Shown here: one piece after another, positions 31,268 to 43,704 of the stretch
How the letters are laid out: each line of letters opens with the position of its first letter
How positions within the stretch are numbered: the first letter of the stretch is position 1
Source of the DNA: Dactylonectria macrodidyma
Taxonomy: Eukaryota > Ascomycota > Sordariomycetes > Hypocreales > Nectriaceae
Length of the DNA stretch: 64,000 nucleotides
NCBI GenBank assembly: GCA_020744425.1
Contig: JAGMUV010000005.1
Coordinates: forward strand, 2,976,001-3,040,000
Direction of reading: 5' to 3'
Made by a program: the position numbers and the translations under genes
Notes under the pieces: model-generated
What the model saw: the letters and a program-made list of their open reading frames with translations, nothing else
What the model was told of the DNA's origin: nothing
The model's database searches: none

Positions 31268-33525
31268 TCACCTCCTGAAGTTGACAACGGCGAGCTATGT
31301 CGTGTTAGCACCTCTGCATCTACCAAGTCGCTTCACGCCTTGTCTTCGCTTACCCTGCTATTGGAGCCATACGCCAACTTCTGTCCGTCCGCATCCCAGC
31401 ACAAGCAATGCTCGTCCTCTTCCTCTTGGTCTGTATTCGCCTTAGGGCTAAGCCACCCGGGATGTCTTGGCCTGCTCCAGCTAGCCCTAGGCATAGCGTG
31501 ACTTCCGACCTTCCAAATCAACACCTGACTTGCTGTGGCTCCAGCAATGAATGTACCATCCGGGGTAAAGGCAAGTCGAACAATCGGGGAATCCATCGTC
31601 AGAAAAGATTTGGGTTTGCTCTGCGGCATGCGTGCGTTCCAAATGAGGATGGCACAGTCGTCGCCACCAGTCGCAATCAACCGTTCATCGTCAGCCGCCT
31701 GTTGATTTGCGGGAAGAGGCTGCCAACGCATGGCGGTAATCGCTCCTTGGTGTGCAGATATCGACCTCCTCTGTCCAGACTCGTCCCAGAGCTACCGCTA
31801 GTCAGTATTTGAGGTCAAGAAAGATGTCATCGCCAAGTCTTACGTCGAGTGTGCCCTTGTCGCTCGATGTGGCGGCCAGTTTAGACCGCCAGTCAAAGAG
31901 CACCTGGGTAAAACTATCGTCCTCCTTCGTCTCGAACTTCCTCACTTGAGAGATGGACGCGTCGGTACAGTGCAGGCAGAGTAGAAGATCTCCACCTGTC
32001 AATAAGAATTCCGAGTCGCTCGTCCAAGCAGCATCGAGGGGCGTCGCAGCAATGTCGTGCCCAGCGAGGAAGTAGGAGAGGGAACTGTTAGTTAGAGAAA
32101 AGTACACTGTCACCAGAGCGCCGCCTTTGTCGGGGGAGATGGCCAGCAGTGCAGTGTTGCTGGGGTTCCACGAGAGCTTGATGACTGGAGGCTCAGACAC
32201 CTCCATAGTTTGGAGGTGCGTACCGTCAACGGACCATACGTTAATGGCAGCCTGGTTTTTCGAGTCTGTAGCCACCGCAATTGAGGCACCGTCCGATGTC
32301 CACGATAGCGCCGTTACCGTCGTATCGCGAGGAGCCTCAGGGTCGAGCAGGGAGTGGGCGTGGGGTGACACGTGATCTTGTCCAGGCTGGGGGGGTGTGG
32401 TGGCACGCGAGATGGTCCAAACCCGGGCTAGTGCATCGGTTCCAGCAGCCGCCAGAATGGATGGGTCTCGAGGGTTCCACTCGCACTGCAAGAGGATGGG
32501 AGCGTTGTCAGGACCAGCGGAGGAAGGAGATGGGGTTGCGTCGGGACCATGGGCATGCACGCGGTCGTCGTCCATGAGGCGAATAAAGGTGGTATCGGGA
32601 GCCAGCTCCTCGACCTTGTCGACCTGCGTGCCCTGCTCGGGGCCGTCAGTACGCACAATCGGTGGCGGCGCCGCCTCGCCTTCAAGGGGCGAGGGATAAG
32701 CATGGTTGTCAGGTTGGTTGTCAACGTCCATCGGCGTCGTCGCGGGCGCGGTTACATCGGTACCGTTCTCGTAGCCATTGCTAAGGCGCGGCCGCTTGGC
32801 CGGCGAACCATTTGGTAGATGTTGGGGGGGTCGTTTCCGTGACGGCTCTTCCTCTTCTCCTTCAGCGTCCATATCCTCCTCCTCCTCCTCCACCTTGGCC
32901 GGCGGGTGGGCGTCTAGAGGCCCAAAGATGCCGACCTGCAGCGCTTCGGCCGCAGCCGCTGCATCCTGAGGCAGCTGCACACCCCAAATCTGTCAGCCTA
33001 GGCCTGGTTTTGGCATGTCGCATTTCGTCACCAAAACAGGTCCCACGGTGTGTGATAACCACGGAGCCGACTTTGGATGCGCATGAAATGAGTTTGGTGG
33101 TCCCTTACCTGATTGCGCGCATGCTCACGTTCAAAAGCGTGGTACAGCAGGCCGCGGTTGATTACGGACACCAATGCGTGGCTCTTTACGTGGCGTGCAA
33201 AGTCAAAGTCCCGGTGAGGTTGCTTGACGTGCCATTCCTTCTGGAACTTGGCAGCCGTCTCTCGGTAGTCTGTGAGTGAGTGAGGTTAGGATGAGTCGCC
33301 AAAGGCGCGTAAAGCTCAGGTGCCACCTACTGCCTTCGAGCAGATATCTGCAGTTGGTTAAAAGAAAGCAAATCAGCGCAAGCTCAACAAAAAAGACGAC
33401 GCCGAGTAATGCACGGCAGCCGCCTGGGGGGGTGGGCGGCAACAATCCGGGCCTTGGGAGGACAAAACGAACCTCCAGACGAGAAAGTTGACTCTGTCAG
33501 AGTCGAGGAATTCCTTAGCGACCAT
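31268..33525 (-). CDS. LisH/WD40 transcriptional co-repressor, TBL1 / Sif2 type
   Basis: Homologue of TBL1/TBLR1 and yeast Sif2, a WD40 subunit of the Set3/Hos2 (SMRT/NCoR-like) histone deacetylase complex. Exons: 33525-33473, 33347-33331 (17 nt), 33269-33109, 32974-31844, 31791-31354 and 31294-31268, giving 608 residues. The N-terminal LisH (VAKEFLDSDRVNFLVWRYLL, EGNYRETAAKF) is assembled across the 17-nt exon. An acidic linker with a KRPRLSNG nuclear-localisation-like motif follows. The C-terminal half is a WD40 propeller (for example WNPRDPSILAAAGTDALARVW, GGDDCAILIWNAR). The last exon supplies LAVVNFRR. It is named FTL1 in Fusarium, where it affects development and virulence; conservation of that role is inferred. 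Confidence 0.93.
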
Positions 33526-36500
33526 GGATCCGGGGAGCGCCGCAGCTAGCGGCAGCGTCGCGGATGGAAGCGTCAGTTAAAGTACGGCGAGATGCGTAGA
33601 AGCAGTCAGAGGGTTCGTCGAGGTCGGCCCAGGTCGTGATGGGCGCTGGTCATAGATTTGGCGTTGTCAAAGGGAAGGTGAGTGAAGGCTCAAAAGTGAG
33701 ATGAAATTCAAGGTCGGGGGTGGTGCTAAGTCGGTACGTACCCCTTGTCGCTTCCACCTGGACGCTTCTGCCCCCGTTCTGTCCGTTCTGTCTCTGGCTC
33801 TGGCCTCTACCACTCCCACTTGGGGCGACTGGGGTGGCTGCTGGTGTGGGTGCCAGGGACCACCATCAAGTATCCCCGTACCCTGCCAAGCACGCAGCGA
33901 GCCGGCAAGCCAGCATGGAAGCCAACAAGCCAATCAACCAGCCCAACAACGTTGCCTGGATGAGAGCCGGAGCTACGAAGTACAGTGGTAGAGTGGACAG
34001 GCTCGAAGCCACTACGGGGCTGACCGGGGGGGGGGGGGGGGGGGGGGGCGCTAATAGGCATGGAATTTCTAGCCCCAGCATGGTGTACTGTACAATGACG
34101 GTACAGGCAGTGCGCAGGGCTCCAGCTGGATTCAATGGACAGTACGTACCTTCTGCACCGCGACGGGACCCAGCACCTGCGGGCGGGCAAAAACTGGGCT
34201 GGCGCTAGTGGAGCTCCCGGGTGGAAAGTTGCATCATGAATCGCAAACTCAGCGGGATGCGAAGGGCGGTGCGTCTGGCCGTTCGTAGATTTGGCGACGA
34301 GGCTGCTCTAGACAGACGCCACAACGACTCGCGATAGAGGCGCAAGGACAGCAAGACATCGACACGCTCGTAACTAGACGTGCCGTCGCGTGCCATACTG
34401 ATGGAAATACGATACATGCGCCGTTCCGCTTGTGCCCGCAGTCTCCCCGGCGCCCCAGCTGGCAGGCCAGGTACCGGTACTCGGGGACGGGGGATAGTGA
34501 GCCAATCGATGCGTCAGCTGGGTCTCGTCGACTGCAGAGCGGAAGCTCGAACAGGCAGGGGTTTTCAATGGGTGCAATGGGGGGAGGAACATTCAAAAGA
34601 CAAGAGGTTCCCAGTTGCGCCTTGCCCATCAGCCCAGGCTTGTCAGGCTTGCCTGGCGTACCAGGGCGTTGGCGCGCTCCATCCATCGGCCGTGGCCAGG
34701 CCGCACATCTTTAAAACGGTAGGCAGGTAGGAACAGTACAAAGTCACAGACACCCTCCCTGCTAGTCGGTGCTGTGCAGTGCTGCCCGTATGCAGTACCT
34801 CCCCACGAGCACAGGTACAGTACGAAGTACCTCTCGTCTCGTCCACCCCATGCAGGGATTAGGAGTGCAGTGGTTTTCCAAGCAGCGGTCGAGCGTCAAG
34901 GTTTGAAGATCCACTGCTTCTGGTTACAGGGGAGGGGATGAGGGAGGCGAGCCGAGAGGAGAGCGTCCAAGGGCTGCCTCCTGGCCACCTGGTGGGTTTC
35001 TTGATGATGATGGGATCTCCGTCGAGCGAGAGGGGGAACGGTTCGTGGTCGGCCTCGTCTCTGCCTCCAGCGCCGATTCGGACCCTATTGTCCGACCCGA
35101 AGGTGGTGCCAGACGACGATACTTTCGATATGGTCGGTCCCGCTGGCGCCTGTTGTTTTGTGCTCCACGATGGTGGCCGCCAAAGTCCAACGGGTCGCTC
35201 ACTCGTGCATGAGGCAACATGGCCGACTGTCCAATCATGACCCGACGGAACCTTAGGTAAGGCCAGCGACGCCCCACTCCCTCCCACACTTCGGGCTGGT
35301 GCAGTCGCCTCTCTCCCAAAATCTGAGACGAATGCAGATCGGCTGCTAATTGAGGAGACCATCCATGTCTTCAAGTATCGGTACTTCGACATGTGTCAGG
35401 TTCCGGCCCCGGCCCATCCCCTGCTGTGCGCACTTGTTCAAGGTCGAGGACAAGGTCACAATGGCTAGGCCAGAAACATGCGCGGATTCCCGTTTGTTGT
35501 TGGCTTCGTGGCAGGAGAGACAGCATCATCGAATTGGCGAACTCTTCCTGGCGCCCTTGACATAACGACGCCATCCAGAGTCTGACACAGCCTCTCAGGT
35601 ACCGACACAGGCATCACAAACCACAAACCACGAACCACTACCCATGGCTTATGAATATTGCTCCGGCATACCTGGGGCGCTGCCCATTGATGCCACAGCA
35701 TGAGTTCATCTGGTCCCGCTCTACGCTGCGTGACATGACACACTCAACCGCTGGGTTGCTGCCGATTACCTACTAACCCCCCAGTATTCACGTGTTCACG
35801 AGCACCAAACTCTCTCAAGCGCTGGCAATCGCCACACAGAACACAATCCCAGGCAGGGTCCATGGTCCGTCCCCAGTTCCTTCGCTGCGCCTGGCCCCGC
35901 CAAACCGCACCATCATCTCCCGGCAGCCAAACCTGTGGCATCTCTGCCTGCCCACGGGGGCCACCCTAACCATGTCCATCCCTTGTCAGCCCAGCAGCAG
36001 CAGCTCAGCACAAGGCTTTTGCGGCTGCTGCGCGAACGGAAGGCTAGACGTCGTCAGAGGTATTGAATGCCTTGCCTCAGCACCTTCATCTTGTCATTAC
36101 GTGGCAACACTTCTAGCTCGGTCAAAGGGGCCGCCAAACAACCCACGCGGCCTTGGGCCCGGGCCATAAGGCCCTTAGTCCTGGGGAGTCGAGATGCGCG
36201 TGCTAGGGGTAAACCATTTGTGCAGGGGTTTAGTACGTACCCTCCTTGTTGTCGATGTGATGGATTGTGCGCCGAGCAGCCTGTGAGGATTGTTGTTGGG
36301 TACTGGCCTGGATTGGGGATCTGAAGACGCACCACCAGCCGGGACTTCCCCTTGACCCCGGAGAGACCAGGGCACACACCCCTGCCAGTTTCCGTCGGCG
36401 AGCCCAAGTCAAGATACGATGTGGTGTCCAGATTATCACGCGTCCGCCACTCCATGGCGAGCTTCAAGCAGTACGAAGTACCGTCTCTTGAGGCACAGAT

Positions 36501-38478
36501 GTCAATGCGTTGCCTTTGGCGCGCTTTGATCTCGGTAGGCCATTTCAATGCAGCCCGCCGTACCGCTGAGCTACCAGGTACCACGTTTCAGCAGCAGAAG
36601 CATACTCGCGTGGACATGATCCGTCTGAATCTGGAGACGCGGTGATCACTGAACTGATCATCGTCCCTCAAGGGCTTGATCTTCCACCTACTCACGTGAT
36701 GGCTGGAACATCAATGTTTTGAGCTGTAAGGGCACTAAGCCAAAGCGAGGTCAACGCGCAGACACGACCATGGCATTCCCGAGGCGGCCCCTCACATCTC
36801 GGATGGCAGTCTGATTGAACATTTCGGTAGGGAGGACTTGGACCTGTACATGGTCCAAGTTCGACGAGTACCTTGGTCTGGAAATATCCAACAAGGTACG
36901 AAGTAGTCGGCCAAGCTGCCCCTATGACTGAGCTGGAGAGGCGCATCCCATCCATCCCATCTCCCTATCAGTGCATTTGCGATTCCAGCCAGTCACATTT
37001 TTGACAGAGATGCGACAGCTGCGTCACGCAGGGTTGAGAGACGTTGAGGGCTGTGTGTGGCTTGCTTGCCGTGCGGCTGCCTTTGCCCTGCACGACACAC
37101 CTCGGCTGCCCCACTCGCTCACACATTCAGAGGCGTTGAAAGACGAGCAAATCATTTCCAACCAATCATGTCTTGGGGCTGGCACAGTTTCGAGGTCCTT
37201 CAAGTGAGGTACCGTGGCTGTTACAACCACACAAGCTGTCATCCTCCCGAGGCCACCGAATCTTCACCGACACCGGTCATCCATGTCTCCTCATGCAGTG
37301 CCGACAACAGCCCACTCGACTGGGCTTGCGCCCGTCTCTCAGCAAGCTTGATCCCGGGGTTTAGAGGGACAAAACTCCCCGAAACCGTTGGTCAGTTGGC
37401 TCCCCTTCTGAAGCAATCACTCCGAATATTGGTGAAATGCAAACTGGCCAAGTTCTAGCCCCCCCACCCCTTCCTTCAAAAGGGTGGAATCCGCTTATGG
37501 CTTTGACATTTGCCGAACAGCGGCCCACGCCGAACTTGTTGCACCACACGCTTCGCAACACAGCATGAGCCATCAAATCAGGTAGGTTTTTGTCCCATAT
37601 TATCACCTAAACAATTTACGCCATCTGTCAACCGTAGATCTGGTAGGAATGACTGCGTACGAATTCAACAAAGTTTTAGTGATGCAACTAGACTCGGTCA
37701 AGACGCGGTCTAAGATGGTTCTATTCCACAACCTCATTTCCTCCGTCTCAAATCGTCTAATGTAAGCGAATCTATTGCATCTATGTAGTCGCCTGCGCAA
37801 ATTGTTATGAGGAGAAGAAAAATGATGAAATAGGCAGCCGAGACCATATGCCACCCTTCGATCGTTGACATGCCAATGTAAGAATCCACTGGATGAGACA
37901 CCATAGATTGCAACAAGGAGAGACACGGAGATGCCTAGCAATAGGTACAGCTGGCACCCCGTTAGATTAGAACTCTACGGGTGGCAGTCTAGTGCGGAAC
38001 ACTGAAGCCACAGGAAGCAAGGCGCCTGTATCTCGCTAACACAGGGCATCACCCCGCCTCTGTGCTACCTTGACACTGGCGTTTCTGCCTGAGGCCCAGA
38101 TTTGAGCCACCACCACCAACAAACGCAGCGGCCTAAGCTCTGAGGCTGGAGAGGACAGACAACGCGCAATCCTGTATCAACACTAGGGGGAAGACGTCAA
38201 GTATCAAGTGCCAGCGCCAACGCCAACGCCAATCCCGATACCTCTGCCGAATGTTCGACAGATATTCTCATGAGTGACGACAACGCCGAGTCGTTCATGA
38301 ACACCTCCATCAGCTGAGCAGATCCGACATCTCCGACGTCATCGCCCTCCGCGTCAACATCCTCTCGCAGGACACTGTTCGCCGCCTCTGTCGCCCTAAG
38401 CCAGCCCTCGCTTCCTCTTTCGTCCCCAGAACCCGTCACCAAAAGGACCAGAGCCTGCCACCAGAACCCGTCCTCGTC
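33526..38478. other. 5-kb divergent gene-poor region
   Basis: It separates two divergent starts (TBL1-like and TMEM115-like). I find no ORF with motifs or splice logic. It contains a 23-nt G run at 34026-34048, GTACGAAGTAC-type motifs near 34819, 36470 and 36895, and a short CGCCAA repeat at about 38214-38232. Confidence 0.5.
34026..34048. repeat. 23-nt poly(G) homopolymer
   Basis: An uninterrupted G run in intergenic DNA about 500 bp upstream of the TBL1-like start. Tract length is likely polymorphic and is error-prone in sequencing. Confidence 0.85.
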
Positions 38479-39632
38479 ATGCTACCGCGGATAAACCTCC
38501 CGCCCGTCACTCGGATTCTCCTCATCGGGCTGCTCGCCCAGTCCCTCCTCAGTGCCGCCATCCGATATCGACAATGGACCGAAAACACTAAGATCGTCAT
38601 TCCTTACCTGACGCTGGTACCCCAGCTCTCCATCATCTATCCCTGGACCTTCCTCACCTCCACCTTTGTCGAGAGCAACATCTTCACCCTCTCCCTTGCC
38701 GCCGCGACACTGTACCATGGCGGTCGCTACCTCGAGAGAGCTTGGTCGTCAGCCGAGCTGGCCAAGTTTCTCGCCCTCGTCGCTGTCGTCCCCAACCTGC
38801 TGACGCTTTGTGTCATGGTTATCTGCTTCACCCTGACGCGCAACGAGAGCTGGACGTATGTTACCTCCCTCAACTCTCTGCTAATGTGTGAATATCAAAC
38901 TAACCCACGACTTAACCAACCAGTCTGACCGTCATCGCTGGAACTATCCCCGTTCAGATTTCCTTCTTGGTCGCCTTCAGCCAGCTCGTCCCGGCTCACA
39001 CCGTGACTCTCTTCCGTGGCATCTTGTCATTAAGAGTCCCGCGTTTTCCACTGGTTTACATGGGCATAGTCCTTGTTTTATCGCTTACTCCGCTGTTGCC
39101 CCGGGCATCATTCTGGCTCGCCCTCTTCGGATTCCTCACTAGCTGGACCTACCTCCGATTCTACAAGACCGTTTTCCCCGACCTTGAGTCGTCCCAAAAC
39201 GCCACCCTCAGGGGCGATGCGAGCGAGACTTTTGCCTTCGCCGAGTTCTTCCCCAGCCCTGTGAAGCCACTCGTCGCCGCTCTCTCTGACCAAGTGTTCA
39301 ATGTTCTGGTGGCAATGCGGGTTTGTACTCCCTTTGCCCATGGCGAGGTGCCTCGTAAGGACAGCATGATTCACCGTGGCTCACCGGGTGGCGCCCGCGC
39401 TGAAGCCGAAAGGAGGAGAGCTATTGCCCTCCGGGCCCTAGATCAAAGACTACACGCGGCCACAAGCGGCCAAGCATCGAGGGCATCTGCGCAACCCCCA
39501 ACCCAACCCACAGGTCCTACTGTAAAGACTCAGCCACAGCCTGCGACCCAGACGGCCATGACGTCGCAACCCGGTCCATTGTTGGGCGAGACCAAATTCG
39601 AGCCCGACCACGACGACTCAGGGAAGAGCTGA
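38479..39632 (+). CDS. TMEM115-like (DUF1751) rhomboid-related integral membrane protein
   Basis: Eukaryotic TMEM115 family: rhomboid-fold Golgi membrane protein lacking protease residues, linked to retrograde Golgi-ER traffic in animals. Exon 1 is 38479-38855 and exon 2 is 38924-39632, giving 361 residues. The intron has a GTATGT donor, an ACTAAC branch and a CAG acceptor. The start MLPRINLPPVTRILLIGLL leads directly into the first membrane helix. About six hydrophobic segments lie in residues 10-215, with the family motifs YPWTFLTSTFVE, GRYLERAW and LTSWTYLRFYK. A hydrophilic C-terminal tail (~250-361) begins after FAEFFPSPVKP, another family signature, and is rich in Pro, Gln and Thr. No Ser-His catalytic pair is evident. 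Confidence 0.9.
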
Positions 39633-40091
39633 ACGAGCGAACTATGTGCATGGGATGCGGTTTAGATGATATGATGTCGGCGTGTTTGGTTTGCGAATTT
39701 ACTAATACCCTGAAGGAATTGGGTCGGTTAAGGAGTCGGCCAACTGTTGACGGACCAAGGAGAGGGCAGTGTTTCTGTGCTCGTCATGATTTTAATAGAG
39801 AAGCAACTCATGATCCAGATCGCGGGGAGTTTCCACGGTGTCCTGGGCATATATATCCCTTTTTACGTTCTTGGCATGCGACCTTGGTCGGGACTCTTGC
39901 AGTATGGTAGTGTAGGGTATGATAGATATCAACGAGCATTTCTATGGTGGACGTTGAGTCTCCATCTAACACTATGTTCTAGTTCAACAAATCACAAACG
40001 AACCGTACAATTGACGGAAAAAGAACGAAGCGCGAGGAGCAAAAAAAGAATGGAAACCGCGCTTGCTTGCAATCGAATCTTGGATAGGAAT
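39633..40091. other. 3' region of the TMEM115-like gene
   Basis: About 460 bp of non-coding DNA up to the tRNA 3' end. No gene seen. Confidence 0.5.
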
Positions 40092-40177
40092 AGCCCGATG
40101 CGGGGGTCGAACCCGCAACCTTGAGATTGTGAATTCTTGTTAAGAGTCTCACGCTCTACCGATTGAGCTAACCGGGC
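40092..40177 (-). tRNA. tRNA-Lys(CUU) with a 13-nt intron
   Basis: Reading the minus strand, the 7-bp acceptor stem GCCCGGT pairs with ATCGGGC (one G-T wobble). The D-arm is GCTC/GAGC with loop AATCGGTA. The anticodon stem TGAGA/TCTCA encloses loop CTCTTAA, giving anticodon CUU. The T-arm is GCGGG/CCCGC with loop TTCGACC. A 13-nt insert next to position 37 is a typical nuclear tRNA intron. The mature length is 73 nt before CCA addition, with discriminator U. Internal A box (TAGCTCAATCGG) and B box (GGTTCGACC) for RNA polymerase III are intact. Confidence 0.96.
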
Positions 40178-41425
40178 GTGTTTCTTATTGGTTGACATCC
40201 TGGAGCAGAAACTGATCCTGTGAAGCACGTGGGCGGGAAGTGTAGAGGTTGGTATGTCATGATGTAGGTACGGAGCGGTATTAGTGGCGAGGGTAAGCAA
40301 CGCAGCATCACAAGGCACCTCGCAGAAGCCTAATCGTCTATCAGTCGCTCTTCTCTGTCGTATCCTCTTTAGGGCCAGAAGACTTCGATGAGCTCGCGAG
40401 GATTCGAGGTTGTTGGGCTTTTCGACAGAGACCCAATGAGAATGTCCAGCTCCTCTAGGCTGAGACGTGGCTTCGGTTTTGACGTCTCTGGAGCATCGAA
40501 TACCGGTCAAACACTAGTCGTGGTCGATATCGAATCCTCTTTTGGCCGACCAGAAAGCCCCGAACACACCGTCGACTGCGAGTTGGCCGTATCGGAAGAT
40601 CGATGCACGAGAGGAGTGGACTTACCGTTCGGCGTCTACCACTCGGCATCCGAGAGTATGTACGTGTCTTCGTGAAGCTCTGCATTTATCGACAGAGGGA
40701 GGACATTATCCCTCTTAGTCTAAATATTGGAGCGCAGGTGGATGGTGCATGCGCAGCGATGCTGGGTAGCGGTTGAGTCGTGAGGACACATCTCGGATAG
40801 CTGTGACTGCCATACAACTTACTTTCGTCCCTGCAGAGATGTTTGGTACAGTAATGCAGACGAAAAACTGTCACCAATCGTCCAACTAGATGAGGCTGGG
40901 CAGTTAAAAGAGGCCACGAATCCATACGAGGCGGAGAAGGCTGGAATTGACTTGGAGATAATAAGTTGACGTTGAAGGTGTAGGGTAGGTATGTTATTGC
41001 GGGTGGGTGGGAAGGAGCCTCCATCTCACGCCAAGCGCCAATCTGCCGAAACCCCAGACAACAGATTGTCCAGGGGCCAACCTTTGTTGTAGCCAATGAG
41101 CGAAGGCCAATTTCCAGGGCAGCTTTTGAAAGGCGTTCAGATCCTCCCGCGGCATGGATTACGGATGCCGTCACCGAATCCCGATTTGGGGTGAAGCTGG
41201 CAACATCAGGATTCTCAAGCGATATTTGTCTTTTTTATCGAGGGATTGGCTTGTCTCCCCCGTGAGGTAGCCAGAGGAGCAGGCGAATTCATTGTTGGCG
41301 CATCCTCGCACCTGTTCTGTTCTCCCTCCAGTGTCTGGTCTGCGATAATCCCACCAGCTTCACTGCTCTTCTCTCCCCAACCTTGACCATTGACGGGGCC
41401 CCCCACCCTCAATCCTCAATCCATC
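40178..41425. other. Intergenic region between tRNA-Lys and the oxidoreductase
   Basis: About 1.25 kb. ORFs of up to about 160 codons exist on either strand, but none has recognisable domains or consistent coding character, and one runs through the tRNA. No gene supported. Confidence 0.5.
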
Positions 41426-43218
41426 ATGCTCTGGCCCTACGAGTTCGTCACCCTCTCGGACGAGGAAAAAGTCCTCCGCCGCGCATCCATCGGCGCCTAC
41501 GCGTCCCTCGCCTTCTGGTCGGCCTTTTCCCCCGTCGCGGCGCTGCTGGTGGTGCGCCTCGCGGCCCGGGTGCGCCGGCTCCGGAACGGCGCCGGCCGCT
41601 ATCGCGAGGTGCCCGGGTCGCCCGCCGTCAAGGCCGGGACCGGAAGTTGGGCCGCCGTAGTTGAGCGGCGCTGGCGGACGCTGCGTTGGTGGATGGGAGA
41701 GGACGTGTACTTTGTCGGCGCGCATTGGGGGCATCGCGACGAGTGGGTGTTGGGCCTCGCGTGGACTGTCTGGCTTCTGTCTTTGTGTGTCCGGGATACA
41801 GGAAAGGGTGAGTCTACAAGTTGATTCGAGCCTCAACCCATGTCTCGAGTCTGTTAGTATCCAATGCCTCGCTCAATACTGACAAAACCGCCTCGAAAGA
41901 CTACCTCCATCTCACCAAACGCTTCGGCGCCATCGCAACGTCGCAGCTACCCGTCCAGTACCTCCTCTCACTCAAGTATCTCAGCCCCTTTGGCTACTTC
42001 TTCCGCTCCTCACACGAGCGCCTTAACCGCTATCACCGCGTGCTAGGACGCATCATCTACTTTCTGCTCATCCTACACGCCATCTTCTACAACGTCTTCT
42101 TCGTCGCGTCGGGCATCTGGCTGCAGCGCTTCTTCGCCTACATCGTCTTCGCCGGCGTCGTCGCCTTCACCTTGCTGCACACCCTCAACGGCACGTCCAT
42201 GGCCGCCGCCCGCGAGCAGTCGTACCGCGTCTTCTTTGTCGTTCACCTGACGGCTGCGGTTCTCGTTCCCCCGCTGATTTTTTTCCACGCGCCGTCCGCT
42301 CGCATCTACGTCTCGCTGGCCTTGGGCTTCCTTGTACTGGATCTCGCTGCTCGGAAGATCACCGCCGTCACTGCGCCCGCCACTGTCGAGACTATTCCGG
42401 GTACTGACCTAATCAGAATCTCGGCCTCGATGCCCAGTAAGAACATTCTCAAGTTCAAGGCGCACCCGGGAGCACACCTCTATCTCAGCTTGCCCCCGGT
42501 GTCCCGCCCTGACCGAGACCCCCTTTCCACCGGTAATCTCCTCTTCGAGTTTCTTTATAACCCGTTTACCGTTGTTTCAGCCGACGACAAGTCAAACGAC
42601 CTGACCTTTGTCGCTCGCAAGAGGAGCGGACCCATGACAACTCGCCTCGCCCAGTTCGCAGCAGCCGGTGCTCCTTCAACCCCAGAGGGCAGAATCCCAC
42701 TTTGCATTGAAGGACCTTATGGCGCTGCCGGAAAGGCCTTCCCCGACCTAGTTGACTCTGGAGTCGGTCAAATTCTCCTTGTTGCCGGTGGTGTCGGCGC
42801 AGCTTTTGCCGTGCCCGTCTATCATGCTATCGTTGCCGATTCACCTTCCGCCCGTGTCCAGCTTGTATGGGCTGTCCGCTCCCCCGGAGATGCCACCTGG
42901 GCTCCCTCTGACCCCACAGGAAAAAGCCTCATGACCGACGATCAGGTCCATCTCTTCCTGACCGGAGACATGGGCGTCTCCAACACTTCCGATACTGCCA
43001 ATGGCGACATCCAGTTGGCCTCAAGACCATCGCACAATGCGAAGCGGCCCAACTTCCAAAAGATTGTCGACGATCTCTTCAAAGCAGGGACGAATGAAAA
43101 GGTTGCCGTGTTGGTTTGTGGGCCGGCCCAGATGGGGAGGGAGTTGCGCCAGTGCATCACGCCTTGGGTCATGAAAGGGCGTGATGTGTGGTGGCATGAT
43201 GAGAGCTTTGGATGGTGA
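41426..43218 (+). CDS. Ferric-reductase/NOX-like transmembrane flavo-oxidoreductase
   Basis: Member of the FRE/NOX superfamily (ferric reductase transmembrane, FAD-binding and NAD-binding domains), closest in style to AIM14-like proteins. Exon 1 is 41426-41807 and exon 2 is 41900-43218, giving 566 residues. Acceptor GAAAG was chosen because it forms GKDYLHLTKRFG; an alternative TAG acceptor at about 41856 would add 15 residues. Two His pairs with canonical spacing of 13 residues lie on adjacent helices (YHRVLG...LILH and VVHLTA...FFH) and predict two haems. NPFTVVS is the FAD-contact motif, GPYGAAG and LLVAGGVGAAF fit the NAD(P)H site, and CGPAQM ends the nucleotide domain. It transfers electrons across a membrane; the acceptor (ferric iron or oxygen) cannot be told from sequence. 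Confidence 0.88.
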
Positions 43219-43704
43219 TGCATACACCAAGCTGGCGTTTCGGCGGTTGCTTTTTCACAATAGATTCATGTAGATTTTCTTCAGACTTTCCCTCGACCTT
43301 GAATACAAGATAGTTATCACGCATGTCACGATTAGACCTTCACAGTATCGATTGTCAAATAACATCATCTTGATAGGGTGCATTACACCCCAAATCCATC
43401 GTCAAAAAGCCACCACACGGTATCATTCCGAGCTCCGAGTCTCAACGCCACCACACTTGCCTGCTTTGGCCTTTCGTGGAATTCTCACATTGCCGTAAAT
43501 ATGCTTGACAAATCTAATCCCTCCCGTGGGAGGATGCTGGTAGAAAACGAGAGGCTTCTATGCCCCGAACCTGGAAAAACAGAAAACAGTCCCCCAAAAA
43601 AATCGTGTAGAAAGCCAACTTTCCTGTCTCGTGATGGGCATCAAGGCCAACATAATCAATGACGCCAAATGACTCCCTGCGTATCCGGCATTGGAAACAA
43701 TCGA
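43219..43704. other. Convergent 3' intergenic region
   Basis: Nearly 490 bp between facing stop codons. No gene seen. Confidence 0.5.

Noticed and set aside
34859..35392. 177-codon minus-strand ORF in the 5-kb gap
   Set aside because: Overlapping ORFs exist in other frames on both strands with no motif, consistent with GC-rich non-coding DNA.
36054..36584. 176-codon minus-strand ORF
   Set aside because: No recognisable domain, no splice partners and no codon bias.
41360..41836. 158-codon ORF antisense to the oxidoreductase
   Set aside because: It lies opposite the well-supported first exon of that gene.
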